Assembly (NCBI GenBank): GCA_038531945.1
Contig: JBCBBH010000001.1
Coordinates: 434,001 to 498,000, forward strand
Length of the DNA stretch: 64,000 nt
From: CALBPI01 sp038531945
GTDB lineage: Bacteria > Pseudomonadota > Gammaproteobacteria > Steroidobacterales > Woeseiaceae
Reading direction: 5' to 3'
Positions 36,287-45,323 of this stretch are shown one piece after another (within the stretch, counting starts at the first letter, position 1; each line of letters begins with the position of its first letter). Made by a program: the position numbers and the translations under genes. The notes under the pieces were generated by a model. The model had not been told where the DNA came from. It made no database searches and saw nothing but the letters and a program-made list of their open reading frames with translations.

Positions 36287-37054
36287 CTAGTCCGCCTCTG
36301 CTAAAGACCTGCGAGTAGAAGGATCGCCGACTAGCGCGCTCGGCGCCACCAGTTCGATACCGTAGTGCTGCAGACGCTCGGGGAGCGCCTGCAATGCTTC
36401 AAGCGTCGATGCATGCGGGTGCGCAATGGCGAGCGCATAGCCTTGCTGGCGCGCCACTTGAATGAGCCTTCGCACCTGAGCGTCGATTGCCTGAGGACTC
36501 TGATCATGGTCCAGAAACACATCGCGACGAACCGCAGGCACCGACAGCGCATCTGCCGTTGCCAGCGCGACGCTGTGCCGGGTGGTGTAGCTATCGACGA
36601 AATACAGATCGCGGCGACAAAGTATCGACTCCATTAGCCACAGCATGGGGCGCCGCTCCTGCGTTAAGCGACTGCCCATGTGGTTATTCAAACCGATCGC
36701 AAAGGGCAACTCCTGCAGTGCATCTCGCAACGTACGTCGGACCGCAAACTCATCGTCTGTGTGATCAATCGACACCGGACCGAGCCGATTTTCGCCGACT
36801 CCAATCGCTTCCATCGGCAAATGCACCAGCACCTCACGTCCTTGCCGCACCGCCGTTTCGCCGACTGTGCGACCGTGCTCAGTGCCCGGGATAATGGCGA
36901 ATGCCATTTGCTCCGGAAGCGCCAGTGCCGCTTGATCCTGCTGGTGGCGATAGCCGATATCGTCGATGATGATAGCGACTCTGGGGGGTTGGGTGGTCGC
37001 GTTAGCTGAGAGGCACGCTATGGCGGTGACGAGCGCAATGAGCCCGCGGATCAA
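36287..37054 (-). CDS. yibQ: Divergent polysaccharide deacetylase, YibQ family
   Basis: 255 residues with a signal peptide (LIALVTAIACLSANA). The YibQ core is present: PRVAIIIDDIGYRHQQ, VLVHLPMEAIG, NNHMGSRLTQ, FVDSYTTRHSVA and AIAHPHASTLEAL. It probably acts in the periplasm on cell-wall sugars; the activity in this family is not settled. It overlaps ctpA by ATGA, and the envC-ctpA-yibQ order is a known gammaproteobacterial cluster. Confidence 0.9.
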   Translation of the reverse strand: MIRGLIALVTAIACLSANATTQPPRVAIIIDDIGYRHQQDQAALALPEQMAFAIIPGTEHGRTVGETAVRQGREVLVHLPMEAIGVGENRLGPVSIDHTDDEFAVRRTLRDALQELPFAIGLNNHMGSRLTQERRPMLWLMESILCRRDLYFVDSYTTRHSVALATADALSVPAVRRDVFLDHDQSPQAIDAQVRRLIQVARQQGYALAIAHPHASTLEALQALPERLQHYGIELVAPSALVGDPSTRRSLAEAD

Positions 37055-38214
37055 AAGGTCGCTCCTCGATTCAGCTCTTCCATGGCACGCGCCAATTGCG
37101 CGTCGTCACTTCCCTCATCTCTTACAACAATATCGGGTGTGATCCCGCGTTCGTGAATGAAATGGCCGTTGGGCGTGTAATACCGCGAAGTGGTCAATTT
37201 GATCGCTCGACCATGCGATAACGGCATTACGGTCTGCACTAACCCCTTGCCGAACGTCGACGTACCGATCAGTTGGGCGCGACCGTGATCCTTCAAGGCG
37301 CCCGCTACAATTTCGGCGGCGGACGCTGATGCCCCGTTGACGAGCAGAACGATACGGGCATCCGCTGCCAGGCTCCCTGGTGTGGCACGATATTCGAACG
37401 CGGCATCATCGCCTCGTCCGCGGGCACTGACGATAACGCCACGATCGAGAAACAGATCCGCCACTGCGATCGCAGAATCCAACAACCCACCCGGATTGTT
37501 TCTCAGATCGAGGACGATCCCATCCAAAGGCGTGAGATTTTCTTCTGCGAGGTACTGGAGCTTCGCTTCTAACTCGCGCGCGGTTCGGTTATGAAACTGG
37601 CGAATGGTCAGATGCGCCAGTCCCGGAGCCAGTAATTCTCCTCGAACACTGGTCACATCGAGTTGCTCTCGGGTTAAGTCAAACTGGAGCGGATGTTCGA
37701 ACGTTGCCCGTTCGATACTCAGAGAAACCGAGCTACCTGCAGGTCCGCGCATCTTGGTAACGGCGTCCTGCAACGTATCGGCCGAGACATTGATACCGTC
37801 GATCGCGGTAATCACATCGCCGGAGCGAACACCGGCGCGCGCCGCCGGGGAATTTTCGAAAGGTGCGATCACGGTGACCTTGCCGTCACGCATCGACACC
37901 TCGAGTCCTACGCCCGAGTAGGTGCCCTCTGCGCCCGATCTGACGTGCTCGAATTCGCGCGCGTCGAGAAACTCGGAGTGCGGATCAAGATCGGCGACCA
38001 ACCCGCGGACCGCCGCCTCCATGAGATCACCGTCGTTTACCGGATCGACATATTCCCTGCGGACCCGGTCCATGACTTCGGTCAGTAACGGCTCCTGAGA
38101 GGATTCGGGCAAGCGGGGTTTCGCGGCCAGGATCCATCGGTCCCCGACGATCAATGCAATCGACAGGGTCAACCCCACGGTGATCGCGATGCTCAATCGA
38201 CTCCAGATGGACAA
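37051..38214 (-). CDS. ctpA: Carboxy-terminal processing protease (S41, CtpA-like)
   Basis: 387 residues with an N-terminal membrane anchor/signal (LSIAITVGLTLSIALIVGDRWIL). The PDZ domain is at about 90-180 (YSGVGLEVSM, IDGINVSADTLQDAV). The S41 core has the Ser in GASASAAEIVAGAL and the Lys in TFGKGLVQ. It trims periplasmic proteins, often wall hydrolases or their regulators, in keeping with envC next to it. Confidence 0.94.
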   Translation of the reverse strand: MSIWSRLSIAITVGLTLSIALIVGDRWILAAKPRLPESSQEPLLTEVMDRVRREYVDPVNDGDLMEAAVRGLVADLDPHSEFLDAREFEHVRSGAEGTYSGVGLEVSMRDGKVTVIAPFENSPAARAGVRSGDVITAIDGINVSADTLQDAVTKMRGPAGSSVSLSIERATFEHPLQFDLTREQLDVTSVRGELLAPGLAHLTIRQFHNRTARELEAKLQYLAEENLTPLDGIVLDLRNNPGGLLDSAIAVADLFLDRGVIVSARGRGDDAAFEYRATPGSLAADARIVLLVNGASASAAEIVAGALKDHGRAQLIGTSTFGKGLVQTVMPLSHGRAIKLTTSRYYTPNGHFIHERGITPDIVVRDEGSDDAQLARAMEELNRGATF

Positions 38215-38299
38215 AGCAGTTCGCTCCCTTCCGATTCGCGTGCCCGTTTTGAAGATAGCACAGACACTGCTATGGGGCCTGTGTTTGCAGGCAGACCGG

Positions 38300-39451
38300 C
38301 TAGTTCGGGGAACCCTGGAACCAACGACTCGGATTCAGGGGCTGGCTGCCGCGACGGAGCTCGAAATACAAGCCTGGTCGTGACCGCCCGCCCGTGTTTC
38401 CAACCGTGGCAATGACCTCACCCGGAGTGACCCAATCACCCACCTCTTTCAGCAACGTTTCGTTATAGCCGTACAGCGATAAAAGATCGTCACCGTGATC
38501 TATGACCAGCAGCATGCCCATTCCAGGCAACCAATCCGCATATGCAACCCGACCGTGATAGATCGCCCGAATATCCGTCCCGCTATCGGCGGCCAGAACA
38601 ACGCCCTTGCTACTCATTCCGCCGCCGCGTCGCTGGCCATAACGTGTCGCAACACGACCGCTTACCGGCCAGGTCAGTTTGCCGCGAAGCTCGGCCATCG
38701 GCACCTCGGCATCAATCGGGTAGTCCGATAAAATATCCGCGAGTTCGGCAAGCAACTGTGCAAGGTCCGCCTCTTGCTGGCGCAAAGCGGCCAGGAGATT
38801 TTGTTCCTCCGCGAGGCGTTGATCGATATCCGCAACCAGCGACTGCCGTTCGGTCTGCCCCGCACGCAGCTCTTCAATCAGCGCGGCGTTGCTCGCCGCC
38901 AGCACGTCGAGCGCGGCCCGCTCCTCCTCAACAGTTCTAGTCAGCACCCGCAATTTCTCAATGCCTGCGTTTAGCGTCGTGACATTCGCAAGCCGCGCCT
39001 CGTTCAGATAATCGTAGTAGACGAGTAAGCGACCAAGAGCAACGGGCTCGCGCGGACTCAAAAGCAGCTTCAGGCGCTCCTGACGGCCGCTCCGGTAGGC
39101 CGCCGCCAGCTGCTGGCCGAGCGCCTCGCGCTCACGCTTCAGGGCCTGGCGCTGCAAAGCCACGTCCGCTTCAGCCGCGCGCAGCCGCCGAGTCACCAAT
39201 TGTTGACGCTCCCGCACGGCGCGGCGCTCGCGCTGAGCATCGGACAGCTTGGTTTCGGTCTCGCCAAGCTGTGCCGCCAGCGCATCACGTTTTCGCGTTT
39301 GCGCATCCATTTCTTGACTTAACGTCGTGATCCGGGCGCGCACCGCGTCGAGATCTCTCTGGCGTGCGACCTCGGACTGCGCGACAGCCGTCGGTGTAAA
39401 AACCGACAGGAATAACACGGCAAAACCAGACTTGAGCCTCAGCATCAACAT
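38300..39451 (-). CDS. envC: Murein hydrolase activator EnvC (degenerate LytM)
   Basis: About 383 residues from ATG 39451; TTG 39469 is less likely. A signal peptide (FAVLFLSVFTPTAVAQ) is followed by a long coiled coil (about 25-240) and a C-terminal M23/LytM domain. The zinc ligands are replaced (KGVVLAADSG at the HxxxD site and GLYFELRRG at HxH), as in EnvC, which activates amidases at the division septum. First gene of the minus-strand operon; gpmI, often next to it, is absent here. Confidence 0.93.
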   Translation of the reverse strand: MLMLRLKSGFAVLFLSVFTPTAVAQSEVARQRDLDAVRARITTLSQEMDAQTRKRDALAAQLGETETKLSDAQRERRAVRERQQLVTRRLRAAEADVALQRQALKREREALGQQLAAAYRSGRQERLKLLLSPREPVALGRLLVYYDYLNEARLANVTTLNAGIEKLRVLTRTVEEERAALDVLAASNAALIEELRAGQTERQSLVADIDQRLAEEQNLLAALRQQEADLAQLLAELADILSDYPIDAEVPMAELRGKLTWPVSGRVATRYGQRRGGGMSSKGVVLAADSGTDIRAIYHGRVAYADWLPGMGMLLVIDHGDDLLSLYGYNETLLKEVGDWVTPGEVIATVGNTGGRSRPGLYFELRRGSQPLNPSRWFQGSPN

Positions 39452-39534
39452 AATGGTGAAAGGGCTCAACTCGGAAGTCCAGCCTTGGCGAGGCCTGCTA
39501 TACTCCGACGCCGATTGAGACTGGATCGCAGGCG

Positions 39535-40008
39535 ATGGGACAACTTGTTGAATTCACCAATAACCACCTCGTACTAAGTGCGGGATTGGTCATATCGCTG
39601 TTCTTTGTCCTGTATACGGAATTCCGACTACAGGCCACGGCGGGCATTAACCTCAGCGTACCCGACGCAATCCGACTACTGAATCAGGACGCGGTGGTCG
39701 TTGACATCCGACCGGCCGAGCAATTCAAAAAGGGTCATATCACCGGATCGCGGAACCTCACGCCGGACGAAGTCAGCGCCAGCGAGGAACGGCTCAAGGG
39801 ATTGAGTGGCAGGGATATCATCATCGCCTGCCAGTCTGGCATGCAGTGCAATCGCGTGGTGGCGTCGTTGCGCAACAAGGGCTTTGACCGCGTCTTTTCG
39901 CTGAAAGGAGGCATCGATGCCTGGACTGCCGAGAAACTGCCGTTAGTCGACACGACCAAACGCAAATCCAAAGGGAAGAAAGACAAGCGCAATAAACGGC
40001 GCGGGTGA
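39535..40008 (+). CDS. yibN: Membrane-anchored rhodanese-like protein (YibN type)
   Basis: 157 residues. An N-terminal helix (LVLSAGLVISLFFVLYTEF) anchors a rhodanese domain with VVVDIRPAEQFKKGHITGS and the active-site loop ACQSGMQC. The tail is very basic (KRKSKGKKDKRNKRRG). It starts the yibN-grxC-secB-gpsA operon and is divergent from envC. Confidence 0.92.
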   Translation: MGQLVEFTNNHLVLSAGLVISLFFVLYTEFRLQATAGINLSVPDAIRLLNQDAVVVDIRPAEQFKKGHITGSRNLTPDEVSASEERLKGLSGRDIIIACQSGMQCNRVVASLRNKGFDRVFSLKGGIDAWTAEKLPLVDTTKRKSKGKKDKRNKRRG

Positions 40009-40022
40009 CGGAGCTTAAAACT

Positions 40023-40280
40023 ATGCCCAGTATCACGGTCTACTCGAAGGACTACTGCCCGTATTGCACGGCAGCCAAAGCCTTGCTGGAAAAAAAAGGC
40101 GTCAGCTTTGACCTGATCGACGTTGGGAAAGACCCGGAACAGCTGAGTGCGATGCTGGACCGCAGCAATGGCAGGCGCACGGTGCCCCAGATTTTTATCG
40201 ACGACATACATGTCGGCGGTTTCGACGACCTCTCCGCGCTGGATCGCAACGGCGAGCTCGATCAGCTGCTGACCCACTAA
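40023..40280 (+). CDS. grxC: Glutaredoxin 3
   Basis: 85 residues from ATG 40023, preceded by GGAG. The redox motif is CPYC (Cys12 and Cys15), with the GSH-binding TVPQIFI and GGFDDL further on. It uses glutathione to reduce disulfides in the cytoplasm. 14 bases after yibN. Confidence 0.96.
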   Translation: MPSITVYSKDYCPYCTAAKALLEKKGVSFDLIDVGKDPEQLSAMLDRSNGRRTVPQIFIDDIHVGGFDDLSALDRNGELDQLLTH

Positions 40281-40303
40281 ATACTATTTCGGGAATGACC
40301 AAC

Positions 40304-40798
40304 ATGAGCGAAGAACAGGATACGGGAGCCGCGAACGGCGAGAGCCAACAACCAGGGCGCAAAATTGGCCTGGGCAAGATATACGTCAAGGATCTATCGT
40401 TCGAGGCGCCGGGCGCGCCCGGCGTTTTCACACGCCAGGACTTTCGCCCATCGACCAACCTGAACCTTCGTACCAGCAACACGAAGATGGACGAAGATCT
40501 CTACGAGGCCGTCCTGACACTGACGCTGGATGCAAAATTCGAGGGCGAGACCGCGTTCCTGGTCGAGATTCAACAGGCGGGCCTGTTCCATCTGAAGGGC
40601 TACAGCGACCCGGAACTGAACATGATTCTCGGCACGTTCTGCCCGAATACGTTGTTCCCTTACGCGCGTGAAGCAATATCTGGTGCAGTACAACGCGGTG
40701 GCTTTCCAGAGTTGTTGCTCCAGCCGATCGACTTCGATGATTTGTATCGACGTTCGCAGGCGGAACAGGCACAGCAGCCGCAAGTCGCGGACGCGTAG
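40304..40798 (+). CDS. secB: Protein-export chaperone SecB
   Basis: 164 residues from ATG 40304; ATG 40295 is too near the GGGA site. Family motifs: IYVKDLSFEAPGAPG, then LTLTLDAKFEGETAFLVEIQQAGLF, and CPNTLFPYAREAISG. It keeps precursors unfolded and hands them to SecA. Part of the yibN-grxC-secB-gpsA operon. Confidence 0.97.
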   Translation: MSEEQDTGAANGESQQPGRKIGLGKIYVKDLSFEAPGAPGVFTRQDFRPSTNLNLRTSNTKMDEDLYEAVLTLTLDAKFEGETAFLVEIQQAGLFHLKGYSDPELNMILGTFCPNTLFPYAREAISGAVQRGGFPELLLQPIDFDDLYRRSQAEQAQQPQVADA

Positions 40799-40803
40799 AT
40801 CGC

Positions 40804-41814
40804 ATGGTCAAGCCTGCGGTTGCAGTAATCGGCGCGGGTTCCTGGGGAACGGCGCTTGCGATCCAATATGCACGCGCAGGCTCCGAGGTCAGACTCTGGG
40901 GACGCGATCGCGATCAGCTCGTGTCGATGGCCGGTGCACGCTGCAATGAGCGCTACTTGCCGGAAGGTCCATTCCCCGAGTCCTTGACCGCGCTCACAGA
41001 CCTCGGCGCAGCCCTCGACGGCATCGATGAAGTCCTGATCAGCGTTCCCAGCCACGGCCTGCGCTCGACACTGGAACAGCTCAAAGCACTCCGCCCCGAC
41101 GGTCTTCGTGTGTCCTGGGCAACCAAAGGGCTGGAGCTGTCCACGGGTAAACTGCCGCACGAGGTCGTTGGTGAAGTTCTCGGTCATTCGGCGGGTCCGT
41201 TCGCCGTGCTCTCCGGGCCAACATTCGCCAAGGAATTGGCCAAAGGGCTACCGACTGCACTGACGGTTGGGTCTTCCGATCCCGCCTTTGCCGGCGACAT
41301 CGCGACACGCATCAGCGACTCTGCGTTTCGCGCCTACACCAGCGACGATATCATCGGCGTCGAGGTCGGTGGCGCCATCAAGAACATCATGGCGATCGGC
41401 GCTGGTATCTCTGACGGCCTCGGGTTCGGCGCGAATGCACGCGTCGCGTTGATCACTCGCGCATTGTCAGAAATGACACGCTTCGGAATCACCAGAGGAG
41501 CACGGCAGGAAACCTTCATGGGCCTGGCTGGAATGGGCGACCTGGTGTTGACGTGCACCGACAACCAATCGCGGAATCGCCGAATGGGATTGGCGCTCGC
41601 GGCCGGCAAGACAATCCAGGAGGCCGAAGAAGAGATTGCGCAAGTTGTGGAGGGCGTCCTTGCAGCGCGCGCCGTGCGTGAGGCAGCTATCGATATGTCA
41701 CTCGAAATGCCGATTACCGAGCAGATTTTTGCGGTTTTGTATGAAGGTGTGGCGCCTATCGAGGCGTTTCATACGCTGATGCGACGCGCACCCGGCGCCG
41801 AGTTCACGAACTAG
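40804..41814 (+). CDS. gpsA: NAD(P)H-dependent glycerol-3-phosphate dehydrogenase
   Basis: 336 residues. The Rossmann start is VIGAGSWGTALA, followed by SVPSHGLRSTLEQL, VLSGPTFAKELAKGLPTAL, EVGGAIKNIMAIGAGISDGL and the catalytic-domain GLAGMGDLVLTCTDNQSRNR. It makes sn-glycerol-3-phosphate for phospholipids. 6 bases after secB; its stop is shared with the convergent trmL as CTAG. Confidence 0.97.
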   Translation: MVKPAVAVIGAGSWGTALAIQYARAGSEVRLWGRDRDQLVSMAGARCNERYLPEGPFPESLTALTDLGAALDGIDEVLISVPSHGLRSTLEQLKALRPDGLRVSWATKGLELSTGKLPHEVVGEVLGHSAGPFAVLSGPTFAKELAKGLPTALTVGSSDPAFAGDIATRISDSAFRAYTSDDIIGVEVGGAIKNIMAIGAGISDGLGFGANARVALITRALSEMTRFGITRGARQETFMGLAGMGDLVLTCTDNQSRNRRMGLALAAGKTIQEAEEEIAQVVEGVLAARAVREAAIDMSLEMPITEQIFAVLYEGVAPIEAFHTLMRRAPGAEFTN

Positions 41815-42272
41815 CCGCTGCCATCAAAACTCTGCTGTCGCCAGGCCTCGTATACCGCAACCGCAACACTGTTCGACAGATTCAAACTTCGGCTGCCGGC
41901 GACCATCGGCAGGGTGCAGGCCGTCTCAGCGTAGTGCTCGCGAATCTCCGCCGGTAATCCACGCGATTCGGGACCGAACAACAAGGCATCCCCAGGCCGG
42001 AATTGGCACGACGCGTAACTGCGATCAACCTTGCTTGAGAACGCCCAGACATTCGCGGGACGCACGTGATCGAGACAGGTAGCGAGATCGACGTGCACGT
42101 GAACATCTGCAAACTCACGGTAATCGAGTCCCGCCCGTCGCAGTCGCTTTTCGTCCAGCGAAAAACCCAGAGGTTGTATAAGATGCAACCCGCAGCCTGT
42201 GTTGGCGCTCAACCGAATGATGTTTCCCGTATTGGGCGGAATTTCAGGTTCAAAGAGAATGATATGAAACAC
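41811..42272 (-). CDS. trmL: tRNA (cytidine/uridine(34)-2'-O)-methyltransferase TrmL
   Basis: 153 residues of the SPOUT class. GTG start 42272 gives MFHIILFEPEIPPNTGNIIR, aligned with E. coli TrmL from its first residues. Motifs LRRAGLDYREF, LLFGPESRGLP and SLNLSNSVAVAVYEAWRQQ form the knotted SAM site. Its 5' end overlaps that of the divergent dihydroorotate dehydrogenase gene by 9 bases, and its 3' end shares CTAG with gpsA. Confidence 0.96.
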   Translation of the reverse strand: MFHIILFEPEIPPNTGNIIRLSANTGCGLHLIQPLGFSLDEKRLRRAGLDYREFADVHVHVDLATCLDHVRPANVWAFSSKVDRSYASCQFRPGDALLFGPESRGLPAEIREHYAETACTLPMVAGSRSLNLSNSVAVAVYEAWRQQSFDGSG

Positions 42273-43235
42273 AACGCGCTCGATATTCCAGCTCCGGTTG
42301 ACGACTCCCGTCTACATATTGATTTTTGCGGCCTGCCTATGACGTCGCCGATCACGCTGCTGTCCGGCTGCGTCGGCTTCGGTGAGGAATACACAAGAAT
42401 CGTGGGATTCGAGAACACGGACGTTGGGGGAATTGTACTCAAGGGCACGACTCGAGAGCCACGGCTGGGCAACCGACCGCATCGGATCTATGAAACGCCG
42501 ATGGGGATGCTGAACGCCATCGGCCTGCAAAATCCCGGGGTTGATGCCGTTGTCGATGACATTCTACCGACACTGGATTTCGCCGAGACACGCTTCATTG
42601 CCAATGTTTGCGGCAGCACCGTCGAGGACTATGCCGCGACTACGGCGAAGTTTGACGACTCGCCGATCGATGCCATCGAGATCAATATCTCTTGCCCAAA
42701 CATCAAGGAAGGTGGTGTCGCATTCGGCAACGATCCCGATATGTCCGCGCGCGTCGTTGAAGCTTGCCGCGAGAAAACGACCAAGCCGATCATCACCAAA
42801 TTATCACCAAACCAAACCGATATTCGTGAAAACGCACGCCGCTGCATTGAGGCCGGAAGCGATGCGCTGGCGGTGATAAACACCGTCATGGGCATGGCTA
42901 TCGACATCAACAAACGCGCGCCGGTGATCGACAATGTGCAAGGCGGCCTCTCCGGGCCCGCCATAAAGCCAATTGCCCTTTTAAAGGTGCATCAGGTCTA
43001 TGACATTGCGAAAGTACACAATGTGCCGATCATCGGTCAGGGCGGTATTCAGACAGTAACGGACGCCATCGAGTTTCTCATAGCCGGTGCGAGCGCCATC
43101 GGAATAGGCACCGCCTTGTTCTACGATCCGTTGCTCTGCCGCAAGATCAACGCCGGCATCGCGGAGTATCTGACACAACACGATATTCCGTCAGTGCAGG
43201 CCCTGACCGGGTCATTATCGCTGCCAGGTGCCTAG
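42264..43235 (+). CDS. Dihydroorotate dehydrogenase, class 1B catalytic subunit
   Basis: 323 residues from ATG 42264, preceded by AAAGAGAAT. It follows class 1B PyrD: GIVLKGTTREPRLGNRPHRI, ETPMGMLNAIGLQNPG, the catalytic Cys in NISCPNIKEGG, and IIGQGGIQTVTDAIEFLIAGA. This class normally works with PyrK to use NAD+; no pyrK is adjacent. The family also includes dihydropyrimidine dehydrogenases, so the substrate is not certain. Confidence 0.88.
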   Translation: MKHNALDIPAPVDDSRLHIDFCGLPMTSPITLLSGCVGFGEEYTRIVGFENTDVGGIVLKGTTREPRLGNRPHRIYETPMGMLNAIGLQNPGVDAVVDDILPTLDFAETRFIANVCGSTVEDYAATTAKFDDSPIDAIEINISCPNIKEGGVAFGNDPDMSARVVEACREKTTKPIITKLSPNQTDIRENARRCIEAGSDALAVINTVMGMAIDINKRAPVIDNVQGGLSGPAIKPIALLKVHQVYDIAKVHNVPIIGQGGIQTVTDAIEFLIAGASAIGIGTALFYDPLLCRKINAGIAEYLTQHDIPSVQALTGSLSLPGA

Positions 43236-43855
43236 TCGCCCGACAAACCCGCGGCGCTCAGGATCTTGTCACCCTCAAGTCGTTTCTTGTAGTCGGAATC
43301 CGCGTGCATGAACGCCACTTTGCCATCCTCGATCAGATAGACCGCCGGCACCGGCAGTATATGGTGATCGAATCCGGACGCTTCCTCTAGGTCGATACCG
43401 AATCCTTTGTAGCGCTCTACGGTTTCGTCATCGACCTGGAACGCGACACCAAAGGCGCGTGACGCACTCATCGACGCGTCGGACAGTAATGTGTAATCCA
43501 GAGTTTCGTCCTCAAGGCTAGAGTAGAGGCGCTCGGGGCTATCGGCAGACAAAAACAGCACGTCGACGCCTGACTCTTTGAGTTTTGGCACGACATTTTG
43601 CAGCGACATGAGATGACGGTTGCAGTAAGGGCACCAACCACCGCGATAGAAAATCAGCAGAGTCCGGTCTTGTTGCGCGGGATCGAACTCGAATTCGCTG
43701 CCATCGGCATTGCGCGCAACAAAACCTGGCGCGGCGGCACCTACCTCGATGGGCTGGACATCTTCGGCGCGCGTCGGCACGTCATCCGAGGCGAGAGAAG
43801 GGGCGGTGATTGCGACAGTCGCAGCAACCACGGTAATCAGCAATTGACGAAACAT
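43232..43855 (-). CDS. Exported AhpC/TSA-type redoxin
   Basis: 207 residues from ATG 43855 with GGAG at the right distance, and a signal peptide (LLITVVAATVAITAPSLAS). A thioredoxin-fold core has FYRGGWCPYC with the CxxC pair, then the peroxiredoxin-like LFLSADSPE and LLSDASMSASRAFGV. Likely a periplasmic thiol protein or peroxidase. Its stop is shared with the convergent dihydroorotate dehydrogenase (CTAG). Confidence 0.83.
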   Translation of the reverse strand: MFRQLLITVVAATVAITAPSLASDDVPTRAEDVQPIEVGAAAPGFVARNADGSEFEFDPAQQDRTLLIFYRGGWCPYCNRHLMSLQNVVPKLKESGVDVLFLSADSPERLYSSLEDETLDYTLLSDASMSASRAFGVAFQVDDETVERYKGFGIDLEEASGFDHHILPVPAVYLIEDGKVAFMHADSDYKKRLEGDKILSAAGLSGD

Positions 43856-43919
43856 CGGAGACTCCTGCAATACAATGCATCAGACAGTGCGAATAATGAC
43901 CCGCACTAACCGGTGATTG

Positions 43920-45323
43920 TTACAGGTCCAGGTTGAGTTGCGTGATTTTTCGCGTCAACGTGTTGCGACCCCAACCGAGCAGACGTGCCGCTTCTCCGCG
44001 CTGGCCCCGTGCTGCGCGCAACGCAACATGCACGAGAGCGCGCTCGAACGCCGGTAATGCTTCGCTCAACAGCGTCGCCTCGTTGCCAGCCGCCAGATGG
44101 GCTTCTGCCCATTGGGTTAGTGCCATCGTCCAATTGTGGTTGTCGAGTGGTCGATCACTGGCACCGCCAAACTCGGCCGGAATGTCGTCGACGCCAACCA
44201 CGGAGCCCGGTGCGGTCACCGTCAATCTCCGACACGCATTAACGAGTTGGCGGACATTGCCCGGCCAATCGAAAGCGTACAAGCGCGCCAGCGCCTCCTC
44301 GCTCAGACGTTTCGGCTCTACATCCAGTTCCGCCGCTGCTTTGCGCAAATAGTGTGCGGCGAGATCGGCGAGATCGTCGCGCCGATCACGCAACGGTGGT
44401 GTCTCAACACGCATCACGTTCAATCGATGGTAGAGATCCTCACGAAACCCACCCTCGGTTACCGCGCGCGCCAAATCCTGGTGGGTTGCCGCAATGACCC
44501 GGACATCGACCTTGATCGCGATCTGACCGCCGACGCGATAAAACTCACCTTCCGCCAACACGCGCAACAAGCGTGTCTGCAGTGCCGGCGACATGTCGCC
44601 GATTTCATCGAGAAACAGCGTGCCACCATCCGCCTGCTCGAACCGACCGACGCGGCGGGTCTCAGCGCCCGTGAATGCACCTTTTTCGTGGCCGAATAAC
44701 TCCGACTCGAGTAATTCAGCAGCGATCGCGGAGGTATTGAGCGCGACGAACGGACGATCTGCCCTGGGGCTGTTGCGATGCAAGGCGCGAGCCACCAGCT
44801 CCTTGCCGGTGCCGGACTCCCCGGTGATCAAGACCGTCATGCTCGATCGCGACAAACGCCCGATAGAGCGAAACACTTCCTGCATCGCTGGTGCCTGTCC
44901 GATGAGCTCCGGCAACGGTGGCATCACGTCGCCAGCGTCACTCACATCTTCCTGACGCGTCGCACTCGCTCGCCGCACCAACGAAACAGCATCATCAATA
45001 TCGAACGGTTTGGGGAGGTATTCAAACGCACCGCCCTGATAGGCAGAAACCGCACTATCGAGATCCGAATGCGCGGTGATCACGATCACCGGTACGTTCG
45101 GATTGTCCGCATGGACACGCGACATCAGCGACAAACCATCAATTCCCGGCATACGAATATCGGTGACCAACACATCCGGTGCATCCTGCTCGAGTGCGCC
45201 AAGGCAGGCATGCGCATCCTCGAACGGGCGCACCTGCATACCCGCTTGGCTGAGTGCTTGCTCCAGCACCCAGCGTACCGAGCGATCGTCATCGACAATC
45301 CAGACGTTCAGTGCTTCGCTCAT
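43920..45323 (-). CDS. glnG: Nitrogen regulation response regulator NtrC (NR-I)
   Basis: 467 residues. Receiver 1-120 with phosphoacceptor Asp55 (VTDIRMPG). The AAA+ domain has Walker A GESGTGKE, the sigma-54-contacting GAFTGA loop, Walker B LFLDEIGD, and GNVRQL. The Fis-type DNA-binding helix is at the end (GEAARLLGWGRNTLTRKI). Phosphorylated NtrC activates the sigma-54 glnA promoter found here. It overlaps ntrB by 4 bases. Confidence 0.97.
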   Translation of the reverse strand: MSEALNVWIVDDDRSVRWVLEQALSQAGMQVRPFEDAHACLGALEQDAPDVLVTDIRMPGIDGLSLMSRVHADNPNVPVIVITAHSDLDSAVSAYQGGAFEYLPKPFDIDDAVSLVRRASATRQEDVSDAGDVMPPLPELIGQAPAMQEVFRSIGRLSRSSMTVLITGESGTGKELVARALHRNSPRADRPFVALNTSAIAAELLESELFGHEKGAFTGAETRRVGRFEQADGGTLFLDEIGDMSPALQTRLLRVLAEGEFYRVGGQIAIKVDVRVIAATHQDLARAVTEGGFREDLYHRLNVMRVETPPLRDRRDDLADLAAHYLRKAAAELDVEPKRLSEEALARLYAFDWPGNVRQLVNACRRLTVTAPGSVVGVDDIPAEFGGASDRPLDNHNWTMALTQWAEAHLAAGNEATLLSEALPAFERALVHVALRAARGQRGEAARLLGWGRNTLTRKITQLNLDL

